64,000 bases of DNA from Salvator merianae (taxonomy: Eukaryota > Chordata > Lepidosauria > Squamata > Teiidae), in contig QVOM02000073.1 of NCBI GenBank assembly GCA_003586115.2, forward strand, positions 39,048,876 through 39,112,875, in the 5' to 3' direction. Under the pieces are notes generated by a model. It saw nothing but the letters and a program-made list of their open reading frames with translations, had not been told where the DNA came from and did not search any database. Below, in pieces: positions 45,458 through 58,600 of this stretch; positions within the stretch are counted from its first letter, which is position 1, and every line of letters starts with the position of its first letter. A program made the translations under genes and the position numbers.

Positions 45458-48400
45458 TTGCAAAGTAAATATCAAAGATTTAAGTCTCCAAATATGAAAG
45501 TAGAACTTGGTAGGGAAAAGATGGAATTGCTAGTGGTTGATGAATCAATAGTGGCTGGGAAGAAATTATATGTTAAAAATGAATACCAGGCATGAGATAT
45601 TAAAAGTATGAGAAGGTTAGTTACTTAAAGAAAAAGAAAGAATAGAAAAAAATAATAAAATTATAGGACAAGATGGGGAAAAGAAAATGATGAAGGAAGT
45701 TATGATCAGATTTTAGGAAAAAAAAATTGGACATAAAAGTATAAATTATCAAAAATTAAATAAAGATAGAAAATTAAATGAGGAAGAAAGGAACTATATA
45801 AATTACCCAATAAAGGATGAAATTGAGGTAGTGAAAAATAACTTGAAAGGAGGGGAATCCCCAGGGCCAGATGCATTTACCAATATTTTAAATAAAACAC
45901 TTGAAACTGAATTGATCCCATAAATGGTAAAAGGTTTTAATAAAGTTCTACAGTTTTAAGGTATTCCAAAGTCTTGGAAGGAGTCTGAAATTATTATAAT
46001 ATTGAAGTCAAAAAGAGATGAATTAAATTCATAATCATACAGACCAATTTCTTTAAGTAACCAAGATTATATATATATATATTGTGAACATGTTAGCAAT
46101 AGTTGGAAAAATTCTCCCCAAAGTTAGTTGAGGAAGATCAAAATGGATTTGTTCAGGCAGATATATAGGGGATACATTATGAATATGAAAGGAAAAAGAA
46201 ATTAGACATTTTGAAATTAGATGTATATGAGCTTTTTGAATCTGTAAATCAATTATTTGTATAGTATTTGTCAGGAATTTGGACTTAGAAATAATTTTGT
46301 GAATCAATATATCAATTTTTGAAGGCAATGAGGTGAGGGTAAGAGTAAATGGAGTTAAATCAAGGAAAACAGAAATACAAAATGGAACCAGACAAGGATG
46401 CCCGGTGTCACCATTGTTGTTTGTATTGTTCATGGAACCATTTACTAATGATATAAGAGAAAATAAGAGAATGAAGGGGTATAGTATGGGTAGTGAAGAA
46501 ATTAAGATAAATTTGTTCTTGGAAGATGCTTTGTTAGTTACTGACCAGGCTTTGATATTGATAAAAGAGATAATCCCAATGATCAATTTAAGCCTAACTC
46601 AGAATTGGAAATTAACATAAACAAATCTGAACTATGTTTAAATACTTCTCTGGGAGCATAGAAAATAATAAGGCAAGAAATAAGATTCAAATTGGATGGG
46701 GAAAAAGATGAAATATCTGGGAGTCTACATAATGAAAAACTGTATCATATCTCATACCTGGGAATTATAATTAAGTGAGGAAAAAAATAAAGAAATGGCA
46801 GGAAGAGTATTTTGACAAGGGGCAGGAAGAGTATGTTGACAAGGATTAGAGCTCTTAAAATGATATTTTTACCCTAGATTTTGTATCTTTTTCAAGCATT
46901 GCCTGTAGCAGTATATTTCAAAACGTTGAGATTATGGGACAAAACAAACAAAAAAACCTGGTAGATCTCTGGAAATACCTCCCCCCCCCAAGAATTAGAA
47001 AAATGTTCTTATTGTTCATCAAGAAAATGGGAGATGAGAGATTCCTAGTTCAGAAGAACATTTTAATGCTTTCCAAATATGCCAGCTGTTATAGTGAAGA
47101 TAAAAAATGGATTAGAATGGAAAGGGAAATGAATAATATTAATAAAAGATTTTTGATATTCCAAAGAATGGAGGAAAATAGAAGGAAAATGTTATGGATT
47201 ATTGAAAACAACCTTGATGATTTAGGGTAAATGGCAAAAAAACAACAAAATAACAACAACAAAACAAACTAGTTCCAGAATATTAAAAATTGGCTCCTTT
47301 AGAATATAAACAGTAAGCATTAGGGGAATTGATTTTCCATAAATTGAAAGATCATAAATATACCAGAATGGTAGACTTATTTGATGCAAATGGTAATCCA
47401 AACAAAAAAGAAAAATTGGAAGGAATATTGGAAAGGTGTAACTGATTACAAACATTGGGGATACTCAGATTTCTTAATAATAAAAAATGGAAGGAAGTGA
47501 TGTGATCAAATTGTAATTTTGAACATATAATTAAGGACAGAATATTAGGAAAGAAAAGGTTGGTTGGTAGCACTTATAAAGTTCTCATGGAAGCCTGGAA
47601 TAAAATTGAAAGGTGTCCAATTGAAATATGGAAAAGTGATTTAGAAGTAGATTTAGAAGCAGATGAATCAATGATTCAAGGCCATATAAGGGGTTGGTAA
47701 AAATAATAAAAAAAATGAAGGAAGGAATTAAAAATAAAAATTGTGGATAGATGGCATAGGACGCCATGTCTGTTTCGCATTTCAGTAGTTTTAAGCCCTA
47801 AGGGAAACGGGAAAAGCCCTAAGTGTAAGGGGAAAGGTACGTATACACATGTGTGGTGAGTATGTGAAATAGTTCAAAAATTTTGGATACAGATAGAAAT
47901 AGAAATTAATAAAATGATGTGAAGTGATATTACTCGGACCAAAGAAATATGCATATTACAAAGTTTTAAGGCACAAAAATAGGAAGGAAGATCAATACAC
48001 AACTAATCAATTGATTTTGACAGTGCAGATGGTCATAGTAAAAGGATGGGAGGAATCTAGTGAATGGAGATTTGATAGACGGTATTATTATATAGCAGAA
48101 CAAATAGCTTTTGACTTTTTCAGGGAAAAAAAATCAGCATATAATGGACAACATATGAACATTAGAGAAACCTGCTGCATCAGGCCACGGTAGCAGAGCA
48201 GACAAAATAAACAAATAGAAGCATGTCAGAGAGAGCAATACCACACCTCCTTCCCAGCCAAATCCCTAATCTAAAAAAAGGCAGGTAAAGGAGATATAGA
48301 GAATAGATAGACAGGGAGCAATTAAAAAAAGCAATTTGCAGATCAACACCAAGCCAAAGCAGAAAGAAAACAGACTAAAGCAGAAAACCCAGCCAACAAC

Positions 48401-48898
48401 CACCCTGTTTGAGGCAGTAAACTCAAATTGCAAGGCAGCTCTGACTCAGAAACATTTCACATGAAGTGAAATGAAATAATGGACTTTCTTTGTCCTTTAA
48501 TATACTCTTATTCTCTCCCTTTTGGTTCCCAAACAGCCAACGGTATACCAGTTTCCCTGGCATCAATACATAAACAAACCAAAGTCTTTAGATAAGCAAT
48601 AGTTGGAACTTGAACCACCCGATTGCAAAAGGCACCACAGTAACCAGTAGGTGAAGATCATTAAAAAAATTGGTGACTCTTGTGAGCAGCTGAGTGCAGG
48701 AGAATAGATAATGTGCCTTTTTTAAAAGCACAAGGTCCTGTGAACAGCTTGATGAACAGTTCACTGAATGTGTCCCATGTTTGGCTTGAATGAGAACATG
48801 TCAGGTGAAAATTGGGTCTGTTTAGCTTGATAACAAACATTTGAATATCTCTCATTCTCTGTGAATTGCAAACAAACTGAACCAGTTTGGCACATCCC

Positions 48899-51561
48899 TG
48901 TCTTGCTCTAGAAGTGACAGCTGGATCCACAAATAGGAGTAATGGGAGAAGAATTTAAAGAGCGACACCTTACCTTCTCATAACAGGCTTTTCTTTTCAC
49001 TAGAATTAATAAATCACAAGAACTTTTGTTCACAAATGTGGCTAAGTTCTGAAAAAAAATTGGAAAAAATTGGCAATGGATCAGGAAGAAAGAATTCTTG
49101 CATACTATGCCTCTGAGTCACTTCTCAAATTCAGCAGGAAATTAAGTTCTCAATTTAATAACTCATTCTCAGTTACTAGCAATTTATGACTAGCAGATGA
49201 GATCTACTATATTTGAATTCCTTTTCCCCACTAGGCTAGATGGATGTCCACTTGAAATTTTTCTAAAGCAATTCCTTATAAGAGATGCACAAATTCCCAA
49301 CTGGTTTTTACTAAAGATGCAGATTTTTACTCCTAAGGCACCGCAGCACAAGCAATAACAATGGGAACTTGCTATACAAGCTTTCATTTTATGAGTAATT
49401 TTCACAGAATGAGCTGAGTGCATGTAATGCGGGATAACTGTACTTCAGAAAAGCAGAATCTGAAGTCTTATTTTGCCTACCATTAAAACAACATCTGGGA
49501 ATACAAGCTTGCCGCAGACATACAAGGGATTAATTGTTTTATTCTGAATATCACATACTCTAGAGCTGTCAAATTATATTTTGATGGCTACTGCGGGATA
49601 TCTTTTTCTCCCAGTATACAATTAGCCAAAAAGTCATAACAGCTTTTGCTTTCAACTCTGTAGAAAATACTTTAAAGAGCTCCTGAACCATATCTGTTCT
49701 CTGCTCATTATCAGATCTTTGATTCTTAGAGTCAAGGAATGTTATGTTGGCATTTGCTCTGCCATGCCTGATCCCCCATGTTCCTTGGGCAAACATGGTG
49801 CTGGTTTTACAGCCAGGCCTGTTAACAATAGACACATGATCTCAAGAACATGAGATTGCGTAGGAGCTATTATTCCATGTCTCCATATTTTCAGCTATGG
49901 TAGAGGGGTCAATGGATGTATGAAGGAAGATAAGATCAAAGAGCAGAGATGTTGTAACAATACTATAGTACTGCATAAGTGTGCAGAATCATGTCCTACA
50001 TTAGAAAAATATAGGACATGATGTTTGGGAAAGATGAGTGAAGATCATGTGTAAATACCAATTTCTAAGACCCAAGACTGTCTAGATAGTTAATTCTGCT
50101 ATCTTAGGAAGTGATGTTATGGATCAATGGCAAAATCTGCACCAGGGCTCCCAACAACACTCTAAGAAAAGAAATAAGTGCATAGCACTCTTCTTACAGT
50201 GGTGGTGTGCTGATTGCATGTATGTGAACTTTCATTTCCTGGCTGTGATGTTCCCAGCTATTTAAAGATAGGAAATGGTCCAAGAATTAGGTCATTTCCT
50301 GTGTCTGAAGAAGCAGGGCCATGCAGTATGGTCTGCCAGTGGCTCATGCAGACAAATGCACATCAGTGGTGGCAGAAGAGTGACTCAGAGTAGTCAGAAC
50401 TCCTCTTACCACTCTGCCTTTACAGCATTCTATGGAGTGTTTACCATGGGATGTGTGTGGGCTGAGCCTGGGCCCATGCAGATACAGCACTAGGGGAGTG
50501 CAGTCACTGTGCCATGAAGGAGTAGGGTCACTGGATATTTACAGTGCCATTGGTACTGTACAGCCAATGTGCTGGTTGGGGAAAGTGAAGCTTTCAATAG
50601 GAACTTCACCTTTCCACCACCATCCTATAATTTCCATCAGTAGTCCATCTCTGTTGCTAGATAACATCCCTGAGAGAAAGACCAGCTATGCAGATTTGCA
50701 CTGAAAGCATCCTAAGATGTCATGGTCAGGTGACTGACTTTATGCCCAGAGTTTTCCTCCCACTGTGTTCTCTGAAGGCTCTTGGAAGTCAGGAAATGGC
50801 ATGGCAAGAATCTGTGGTAGTTTCCTTTGGAACTTTATCTCTATAGTGAAGCACAGAATTCCACTGGAAGTTACTATTGCATTCCTCCATATAAATTCCT
50901 AGCTTCCAGGAATTTCAAGAGAGAGAATGTATAGAGTGTCTATACAGTCAATAACGATTACTCTTAAAGAGATTGTTCTCACAGGAAGGTAGCAGTTTGC
51001 CTACCTAATAACAGGTATGATAAACTATAATAATGCACACCTCAGGTAGATGAAGCTGGAGGTCACCTTCACGCCTTTATGGTCGCAAGATTACAACTGG
51101 GATTATTTTTATTTTGTGATTAAGTGATTTATTTTCAGTATGTTCCTTCTTTAGCGAGCTTGAGTGTTTTGTAAATATTTTTTGACGAGAATACACATCA
51201 CCATAAATACCTCCTATACAAACTGTGGTTGTCCAGTCTGGTCAATGGGAAGGCATGATGGGATCTGACATTCAGCAATGCGTAGAGGGACATAGTTCAG
51301 CCCGTCTTGCACAGATCCTCCTGCCTCAAGGTGCTAATCTTGTCCAAGAGATTTTTTTCTGCAGCACTACAGTCTCACATGTAGCCAGGAACCATCAAAT
51401 AATTCATTTTTTCCTGAACCAGTGTTCTCTAGCTATTTTGGTATAAAAATCCCATAATCTTTGGCCACATCTCTATTATGCAGTAAAGACACCTTCCTGG
51501 GCCTCCAGGGCAGCCAGTCTTAATTCATCTTCCCATCAAAGCATATGAGGGAAAGTCACTT
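48899..51561. other. No recognised feature
   Basis: No gene, SINE or terminal inverted repeats recognised. Frames up to 90 codons (50275-50704) lack known domains. Confidence 0.35.
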
Positions 51562-51574
51562 GGGGGGGGGGGGG
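51562..51574. repeat. Poly-G run (13 bp)
   Basis: Uninterrupted run of 13 G. Confidence 0.85.
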
Positions 51575-51624
51575 TGTCCTGGCAAAGATTCCTAAAGGTC
51601 AATGCATGAAGAATTACTCTGAAG

Positions 51625-52280
51625 TTTGTTTGTTTATTTATAACACTTGCATCCTGCCCTTCACCCAGAGGTCCCAGGGAGGGTCACAACATATGATAAA
51701 ACAAATACTAAAACATATTTAAAAATATAACTCAACTTCCCTCCCTCCCTCTCTTCCTTCCCTCCCAGTAGGACTGCATTCCAAGGAACTAAGAATCAAA
51801 GACCTGGATGAAGAGGTACATTTCAACAGGCACCAAAAACCATATAAAGTTGGTGCCTGACTATTCCAAAGCTGGGGGGCTGCTACAGAGAAGGCCCTCT
51901 TGTGTGCTGCAGTCCCTTGCACCACCAAGTGTAGTGGAACTACAAGAAGGTCCTCATTTTGTGATGTTAATGTAAGGGCAGGTCTGTACTGAAGAAAAAG
52001 GTGCTCTTCAGATACTTGGGAACAAGCCATTTAGAGCTTTATATGTCAATATCAACACCTTGACTTTGGGTGGTAGTGAACTGGTAACCAATGCAGTTCC
52101 TTCAAGGCTGGTGTGATGTGCATCCAGCCAGATACTACCATCAGCAGTCATGTTGCTGTATTCTGTACCAGCTCCAGCTTCTGAACCATCTCCAAGGATA
52201 GCCCCATGTAGAGCTCATTGCAATAGTCTTGTCTGGAAATTACCAGAGCATGGACCACTGTCTTGATCCAATTGCTACCT
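51625..52280 (-). mobile_element. L2-like LINE 3' fragment, diverged
   Basis: The minus strand shows the ORF2 C-terminus (KRAFSVAAPQLWN near 51900), preceded at higher coordinates by codons matching NALYMGLPLKTVRK-type sequence near 52200. The 3' UTR and TAAATAAACAAAC tail lie at 51628-51640. It is older than the copy at 27330-28617. Confidence 0.75.
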
Positions 52281-55200
52281 CATGCTCTGACATGGCCCAT
52301 TGCCTTGTCATGACCAAACAACATGTGCCACAGTGATTCAAGAAGCTGCTCTGCACACACATGGAAGGTGAGTTTGACCTTTTTGTGCAGACACAGACAC
52401 TTCTAAATGTGACCTAGCTTGGCAGCAATGGAGATGAAGAGGGACCTTGATTGGTCACAGAAAGGCTGGGGCAAGACCATGATGATGGAGGCACCTCTCC
52501 TTGGCACATTTGGCCGCTTCAGTGAAGCCTTGCCCGTTGGCTAGTGACTGTTTGGGGTGATGGGATTTGGAATCCCAAATGTCTGGAGCTATTAAGGTGC
52601 AGAAGACTGGAGTAACCACAGACCCACCTCATTGCATTTTTAGTCATGTCCTTCATTTCAGTACTCATGGCATAGTTCCATGCTTGTAGCATCTGCTTCA
52701 GAAGCCTTAATGGGGCAAACATCCTCAGCTCACTTTAATCCAATGTCTCACTGAAAAGCATCTGTTCTCAGCTAGTTAAAACTTTACATACTCACAAGAG
52801 CGCACATTCCTTTTTGCACGTCAGTTAACTCTGTTTCCTAAGTCAGCAAGTTCTTGTGTGAACCTCCTGATTCTCTCTCTCTTTCACTCTTTAAATATAA
52901 CTGTCACCTCTGAGAGAGCAATCCTATCCTTGGACTATTCAGAGAAAATGCAGCACATATGTTTATTAGATATCGCTCAGCAAACACATCTCCTTTTTCA
53001 ACCACTGGCAGGGGAAGAAAAAATCATTGCAAGAGTATAATCCTGCAAAAAGAGAGTGACTGTTGATAAGCAGAGTAGGAAATTCAAGAGGAAGTTCCCT
53101 CTGTGTTTCGCACTGCAGAGGTATGAGTGTTATTTCTCATATCTTTCCGCTGGTAATATCACTTCAGCAGTATATGGTTACTTTGCATGCCTGCCATATT
53201 TCATGCCTTCTCAACCACCATTCCCTCTTTGCAATATGGATAGAATGAAGATTGACTTTATCAGTATTTGTGTTAGCAAAGTAATTTTCAGTGTTTCCAT
53301 TCTCAGAAAAAAAATCAAATTAAACCAGAGTTAGATATGAACTCGTATCTTCACTACTACATTTTGATTTTGCCTGTACAGTACAGTTCAATCACAGCTA
53401 GCCTGGATTTATCAGATATTTCTTGTGATTTTTTCCTCCTGCTAAAACTGGATATTGGTGGCGTCAACATGGGCAGAAAGGCTGCCCTAAGGTTACTTGG
53501 GAAGCAAGCTTTCCAAATTTGTCTTTCTCCAGGAGGGTTCCATTCTGACACAACTGCTCCAGGAGTCACATTCTTTGTAAGAGCTCTCCTGGGAATGGAC
53601 TCCACCCTTGGGAGAGGGCCAGGCACAGGATGGGTACCGGAGCATGTGGCCATTGCAGTCCTGGTGCTTTTCTAGTGCAGGGCAACGTGATCCAGTGGAC
53701 CTTGCTTCATGCAGTGCCAAAAAAGAAGAAATGCATTACACATATACAAAAGAGGACAAAAAAGTGCTATACTTATGCCTATACTGATAGATACAAGAAA
53801 TTATAATTACTGTTACCATCATCTAAATAGAAACGTGATCCATCCCACCAGGCTGGAGAAAACTGAACAGACGTGAACTATGCATGGCAAGAAATCGTTT
53901 GCTTTTTCTTCTTCTTTTAAAAAATCTTTTGCATTTTATGTTTGTTTTATTTTGTTTCTTTCTTTAAAATATTGATTGTCTTAACAAGATTGTGCAAAAC
54001 TTGTAAAGAACGGTATCTGTCTTTTTCTCAAAGGCAACAATTGAGCTGCATATTACCTTTCTTTACAATAATGCAAATGTCAGTAGCATCTCCACATGAG
54101 ACCTCCTTTTAAGAATCTTTACATCATATAAAACATGACAATACAAAATAATAGGGCTACCCACTAGTTAACATAAATGGATTGTGATGGAAATATATGT
54201 AAGCATTTTAGTGGGTAAATTGTTATTTATTTTTAAAGCAGAATTGGATTGTTCAAATGGAATTCACTTTGACCAGTCTTATCAGGCACCTACATTTTGT
54301 TTGCCACCTTACTTCTCAAATGCTCACAGCATCTTTCCCAGGACATAATAAAAAGTATACGGTTGGGCACTTTGGAAACATTTACTTAGTCCCTTTGGAC
54401 TGGGCCAAATGTGTGTTGGGTGTGAGGTGCCTGCATGGCATCGAACACCGCACATGGCTCCCATGTCTGGCCCTCTCCCAGGTGCAAACTCCATGTCTTG
54501 GAGCACTATAGTCATGGGGTCTCTTAAAAGCAGTTCCCTCACAGGCCAGACTGGGGCCCAGTTCCTACCGCCATTGTACAGACAGGTGGCCAGAGCAAGG
54601 GATGGCCCATGCCCCGTTCTGGAGCCCAGCAACATTTTCCAAGCTCCAGAAGGTGTTCATTTCCAGGGGCACAGGGAAATGTTATTGGTCTGTAACTTGA
54701 AGAACAAGTAACTTTTATTCCCTGGCTTCAAAGCTAGACTGGGCCAGACTGTCTGTCGCTATGCTTCACCTCACCCTTCACAATCTTGGCCTGGAATACT
54801 TTTTCCAGGCCAGGTGTGAGCTCCATACACATGCCTATGGTGCACATGTGGATCTTGCCTCTGTCAGTGCCATTTCCTATGACTTTTTCTGAGGTGGAGG
54901 CAGCATAGGACTATGTGTTGTGATGCACCAATGCCTAAAAATAGAAGGGGCATATAAAAATAACATCTGGGGTGTTTTGCATAATCATAATCTCTTTTGA
55001 GATAGCCATGTGTGCTTTGGACTTGTGTGACAAAAGGCCTTACTACGCAAAAGTTTTAAAGTAGATTTGAAGAGTTTCTGTTATAGTAAAAGCACACATA
55101 AATGAGAGATCTTGCAGCAAATGTGGATTACAGCCCCTGTAATCCACTTTTTTGCAGAATGCTTTTTTCCACACCCAGAGCAGATCACTTACCTTCATCT

Positions 55201-55651
55201 AATTCATTTTCACATTATGTCTGTAAATGCAAATTTGTAGAATCTTATGTGGGTGTTCTGAATGGGCAAGAAGGCATTCACCTTTTTTTTTTTTTGTAAT
55301 TGTTTTCCATCAATCAGTCTTATGCAGTGGCATGGTTCTGGTTGCTGTATTTGTTTTGGGAGCATTGTCTTGTATATTTGCATAAGCATGCTCTTATAGA
55401 TCTGCACTGTTACACAGTAGCACCTAAAAAGACATTTTGTTTTCCTGTGCAGATGTTCTAATTCAATCCTCATTCTCTCCTCCTGCCCCAAAGAACACAT
55501 CTGGGTGTTGTTGTTTTTTTTGTTTTTTTTGAGGAGTTTCTTCTGAGGACGAATTAAACAGAAAGATAGACAAGCTGTGTAAGCAAATCATTAACAGCTT
55601 TGAGGAGGAATTTAGAACGGGAAGGGATGGGAGCAGAGTAAGACGATCCAT
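52281..55651. other. No recognised feature
   Basis: No gene recognised. Segments near 53560-53650 and 54440-54620 share a faint GGCCCTCTCCC / GGAGAGGGCC similarity that may reflect an unrecognised repeat. Frames up to 112 codons lack known domains. Confidence 0.35.
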
Positions 55652-56219
55652 GGGCCTTTTCACACTGAGCTCCGTAGTCCGTTCCCAGTAGTTGGCTTCG
55701 GACTGGAGGGGTTGGAGAACGCTGGCTGTCCTTCGCACTCCCGGCCAGAGGAATGGACCCGAAGCCGACCAGCAGAGGGAACAGTGCGAATGGCAGCCGC
55801 TAGTTCGGTACCGCACTCCGTACCATCGAGCTTCGCTTCGTAACCAGAGGGCTCCTTACGGAGCTGGCTTCGTAACGGCAGCTAGGCTGCCATGCCCAAA
55901 GGGCTATCCTGGGCACAAAGCAGTGGACTGGGGTATGCAGCATCGGACCGGGGTATGAAGCTTCGGACCACGCATGCGCAGCCACGCCCGGCAGCCATTT
56001 CAAACGCCGACGGGAGTGCGAAAGCACCGTGCCCGATCTTCGCTCCATCGCGCAGGTCGGGATGAAGACAAGCTTTTACTTGTCTAGCCTTACCCAGGAT
56101 CAGGTATGAATCGGGTACGATGTGGTTTGGATCGGGTGAGGCGTGCGCCCGCGGCGGTGCGAAAGCTCCGTTCCAGCGAACGGACAGGAACGTTCCACTC
56201 GCTAAGTGCGAAAAGGCCC
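55652..56219. mobile_element. CpG-rich Harbinger-like element (H4)
   Basis: Ends GGGCCTTTTCACACTGAGC and AAGTGCGAAAAGGCCC. It is near-colinear with 32660-33237 and shares its right ~200 bp with 21712-22045. It contains many CGAA/TTCG motifs and a GAAGC repeat pair near 55935-55970. Flanks are CAT and ATG, so only AT is shared. The 140-codon minus-strand frame is not a transposase. Confidence 0.75.
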
Positions 56220-56238
56220 ATGTTTGAGTCACTAACTC

Positions 56239-56448
56239 TTTTAGACTGTGACCAGATACAGCAAAAAAGCATCTCTGAAGCAGCTTCAGGGTGGGATTGT
56301 TCACACACCAGTCTGTCCCTCTCCCCTCTCATGAACATTCTTTGCTAGAAAAGGTGGATGAGAGAAGGTTGAGAACATGAGGGCCACACACTGTATGTCT
56401 GAGGTGCCTCTGAAGCACCCCTTTTGTTATGTCTGATCACAGCCTAAG
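56239..56448. mobile_element. Palindromic MITE flanked by TA
   Basis: GACTGTGACCAGATA at the left and TGTCTGATCACAGCC at the right are inverted repeats. The next segments (CATCTCTGAAGCAG and GGTGCCTCTGAAGCACC) also fold. Both ends abut TA, which would fit a Tc1/mariner-type target, but TA is too short to prove it. A partial relative is at 8858. Confidence 0.55.
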
Positions 56449-57149
56449 TGTGTCAGAAGAACAAATGCATTTGAAGTACATTATGTATTTTTAGCATGTT
56501 TTCCCTGAAGCAAAATTCAAATGTCATTACAATGAATTATGTTTTAAAGCACAACTTAAGACTTCTGTGTAAGGTTTCTCCATTATAAGTAAAGCCACCT
56601 TAATCAGGCCCTCAGGGCAGTTAGTCTCCAATGGGAGTGATGGGAACTGGCCTCACTTAAAACATCTTTGTTGAGTAACAGAAACACAGTCTTCTGTTAT
56701 GGAGACAATTGGGATAGTAGTGGGGACTGGTTGGACAATCCTGCCTGACACTGCAGTTTTGAAGTCAGAAGGGTTTGCCCACTCTCATGTTCAGCAGAAG
56801 ATATCATCACAATCCCCATGATGAGGCTGTCAGATGGGATCTGCTAACATTTTAGAATCTGTTTATCAAGGCTTTCAAGTCATTAAGACCAAATCAGGGC
56901 TGAAACTTGGAAAAAGTCTGATGTATAAGCTGCATGAAATATGCATTTAAGCAGCAGGTACTTCTATTAAAAAAAAAAGTGTTTGTCACTAATAGCACAA
57001 AATCATTTTTCCATCTTAGAATAGTTTCTTAAGTATTTGTTGAGTACTAAATAATGCACGAGATTTGAAAAATATGGTCCTAGAGGCACCACTGCTGGCC
57101 AAAATTATTTTAGCACCAAAGGCCACATTTGCTTGAGTTTGAAAGCCTA
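56449..57149. other. No recognised feature
   Basis: No gene or repeat family recognised. Confidence 0.4.
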
Positions 57150-57191
57150 GGAAGGAAGGAAGGAAGGAAGGAAGGAAGGAAGGAAGGAAGG
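57150..57191. repeat. (GGAA)n microsatellite
   Basis: About ten AAGG units. Confidence 0.9.
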
Positions 57192-57409
57192 AGTGGGACA
57201 TTGCTGTATCTAATGGCATCTAGGTACAGCCTGAGATAGAAAATTGCATGAGGGGTGAGGTTTTAAATATAGCACAAATAACAATTTAGTGTCCTGCCAT
57301 GGTGCCCCAAATCTGCTTCCCAAATCAACTGCTTCTGTTCCTTATGGACAGGCTGAGTCTGTGCACATATTTTGATTTTCTCTCCAGTGCTGGATGGTGG
57401 AAGCGTGGG

Positions 57410-57700
57410 AAGGTTTATTAAACAATAGAATGGATGGCTTTAACAAGGGGCTGGACAAATTCATGGAAGAAAGGTATATCAATGGCTACTAGAATGGATG
57501 CCTAGGTACTGCCTCCAGATTGGAGGGACAGGCAGGATGCCTTTAAAGGCCATTTGCAAGGAGTCGAGTTTTTCACCCTCATCTTCTGCTTGGGAATGCC
57601 CAGAGGCAAATTCCGGGTCACTGTGCAGGATGGGATGCTGAACGGGTTGGGCTGCAGCCTGAGCCAGCAGGGCTTCCCTTATGTTCCTATCTTTGAACTG
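57410..57700. repeat. Interspersed sauropsid repeat, inverted copy
   Basis: GGGGCTGGACAAATTCATGG, ATCAATGGCTACTAGAATGG, CTGCTTGGGAATGCCC and CTTCCCTTATGTTCCTAT follow the inverse order of the repeat at 32066-32395. Confidence 0.65.
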
Positions 57701-57810
57701 GTCCCCCACCCACCCAACCTCATGTAGAATGTGGCCAGAAATAATGAGTTGGAGTCATCCTGCAGAATGAATCATGAGATCGGGGCATGGAGCTTGGTTC
57801 TCTAAATTGT

Positions 57811-57990
57811 GGCCCTTTCTGCACTTGGACTTATTCCAGATTATATCTCAGAATAGGGACCTGCCATCTGCACGCTAATGCAGAGTATGGTAGATCCTGG
57901 GCAAGACCTTTCATAGTTTGCACTAGCATGTGCATAGCAGGTCCTTATTCTGGGATATAATCCACAATAAGGCTAAGTGCAGAAAGGGCC
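57811..57990. mobile_element. 180-bp palindromic MITE (family M, copy 2)
   Basis: Ends GGCCCTTTCTGCACTTGG and AAGTGCAGAAAGGGCC, with the 3-bp duplication TGT at 57808-57810 and 57991-57993. The central segment GGGCAAGACCTTTCATAG is shared with the copy at 59650. Confidence 0.85.
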
Positions 57991-57993
57991 TGT

Positions 57994-58324
57994 GTCTCTG
58001 TACAAGCAAACTGAACACTAAAAAGCTTCGTGCTGGTTTCTTTCTGACTTTCTCACATATACAAGCAAGAAAGACTATTGATTCATTTTCAAGGCAGCTT
58101 TGTTTTGCTACAAATAATCAATGTCCCATTAGATGAAACAGAGGGACAGAATGGAAGGGCTGCCTCAGCTTCTTACCAGAATCAATGGCTTGGCATGGCC
58201 TAGCATGAGTAATTCAAAGATTAATGCAGAGTGTAAAGGCAATGAAAATTTAGGGGAACACTAGTGGAACTGCAATTTAGGGGATTACATTTTGCTGTGG
58301 CTGTATGGGTTAAACTAGGTTCAA
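57994..58324. other. No recognised feature
   Basis: No gene or repeat family recognised. Confidence 0.4.
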
Positions 58325-58600
58325 AAACATAAGGATAAACATTTTGGATAGAATCAGTGACCCATCTAGTCTAGCAATTTATTTATTTGATTTATGCCCC
58401 ACTCCCATCACCCAAAGGCCTTTGTTCTTACAATGGCCACTAACTAGTTGCATATAGAATCCTGATCAACATAAGGCCTTTCTAATCCAAAGAACTGTGG
58501 CCAACCAGATGCCCATAGGCAAGAAATAAGCACACTAACTCATTTAACACTGATATTTCCAGGCACCCATTTTCTAGTGCAGATATTGAGGCTAGTAAGG
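58325..58600. repeat. Interspersed sauropsid repeat with inserted LINE tail
   Basis: AACATAAGGATAAACATTTT and GTGACCCATCTAGTCTAGCA match the start of the 32066 repeat, and CAATGGCCACTAACTAG and CCAACCAGATGCCCATAGGC match later parts. Between them (58379-58430) lies TTTATTTATTTGATTTATGC and CACCCAAAGGCC, an inverted LINE 3' tail. Confidence 0.55.

Larger units (their letters stand above)
42590..48190 (+). pseudogene. Decayed near-full L1 LINE (ORF1 and ORF2) with nested hAT copy
   Basis: The plus strand reads the ORF1 core EKTDRAHRSLRLRVKEG near 42870-42920 and an endonuclease end ISDHPPIIG near 43214. After the hAT insertion (43474-45457) it reads LERRGIP/GGESPGPDAF near 45850, EEDQNGFVQADI near 46130 and LKLDVYELF near 46215. 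NGTRQGCPVSPLLF lies at 46381-46425, FLEDALL (FADD position, catalytic residue lost) near 46515, and a C-terminal CKGKGTYTHVW near 47825. The endonuclease between about 43060 and 43200 is mostly deleted. Stops are frequent. The 3' end is near 48190. Confidence 0.8.
42305..48898. mobile_element. Possible older hAT-type element split by the L1
   Basis: The left end TAGAGATGTACATTAACC (42305) and right end GTTTGGCACATCCCTG (48898) are inverted-repeat-like. The flanks TTCCGCTC and TCTTGCTC agree at five of eight positions, the differences all being C/T. Inner sequences at both ends are rich in GGTTTG/CAAACC. If correct, the L1 at 42590-48190 inserted into a ~1-kb element. This is tentative. Confidence 0.35.

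Noticed and set aside
46053..46586. 177-codon hydrophobic minus-strand frame resembling a membrane protein
   Set aside because: It is the antisense shadow of the A-rich L1 reverse transcriptase region on the plus strand.
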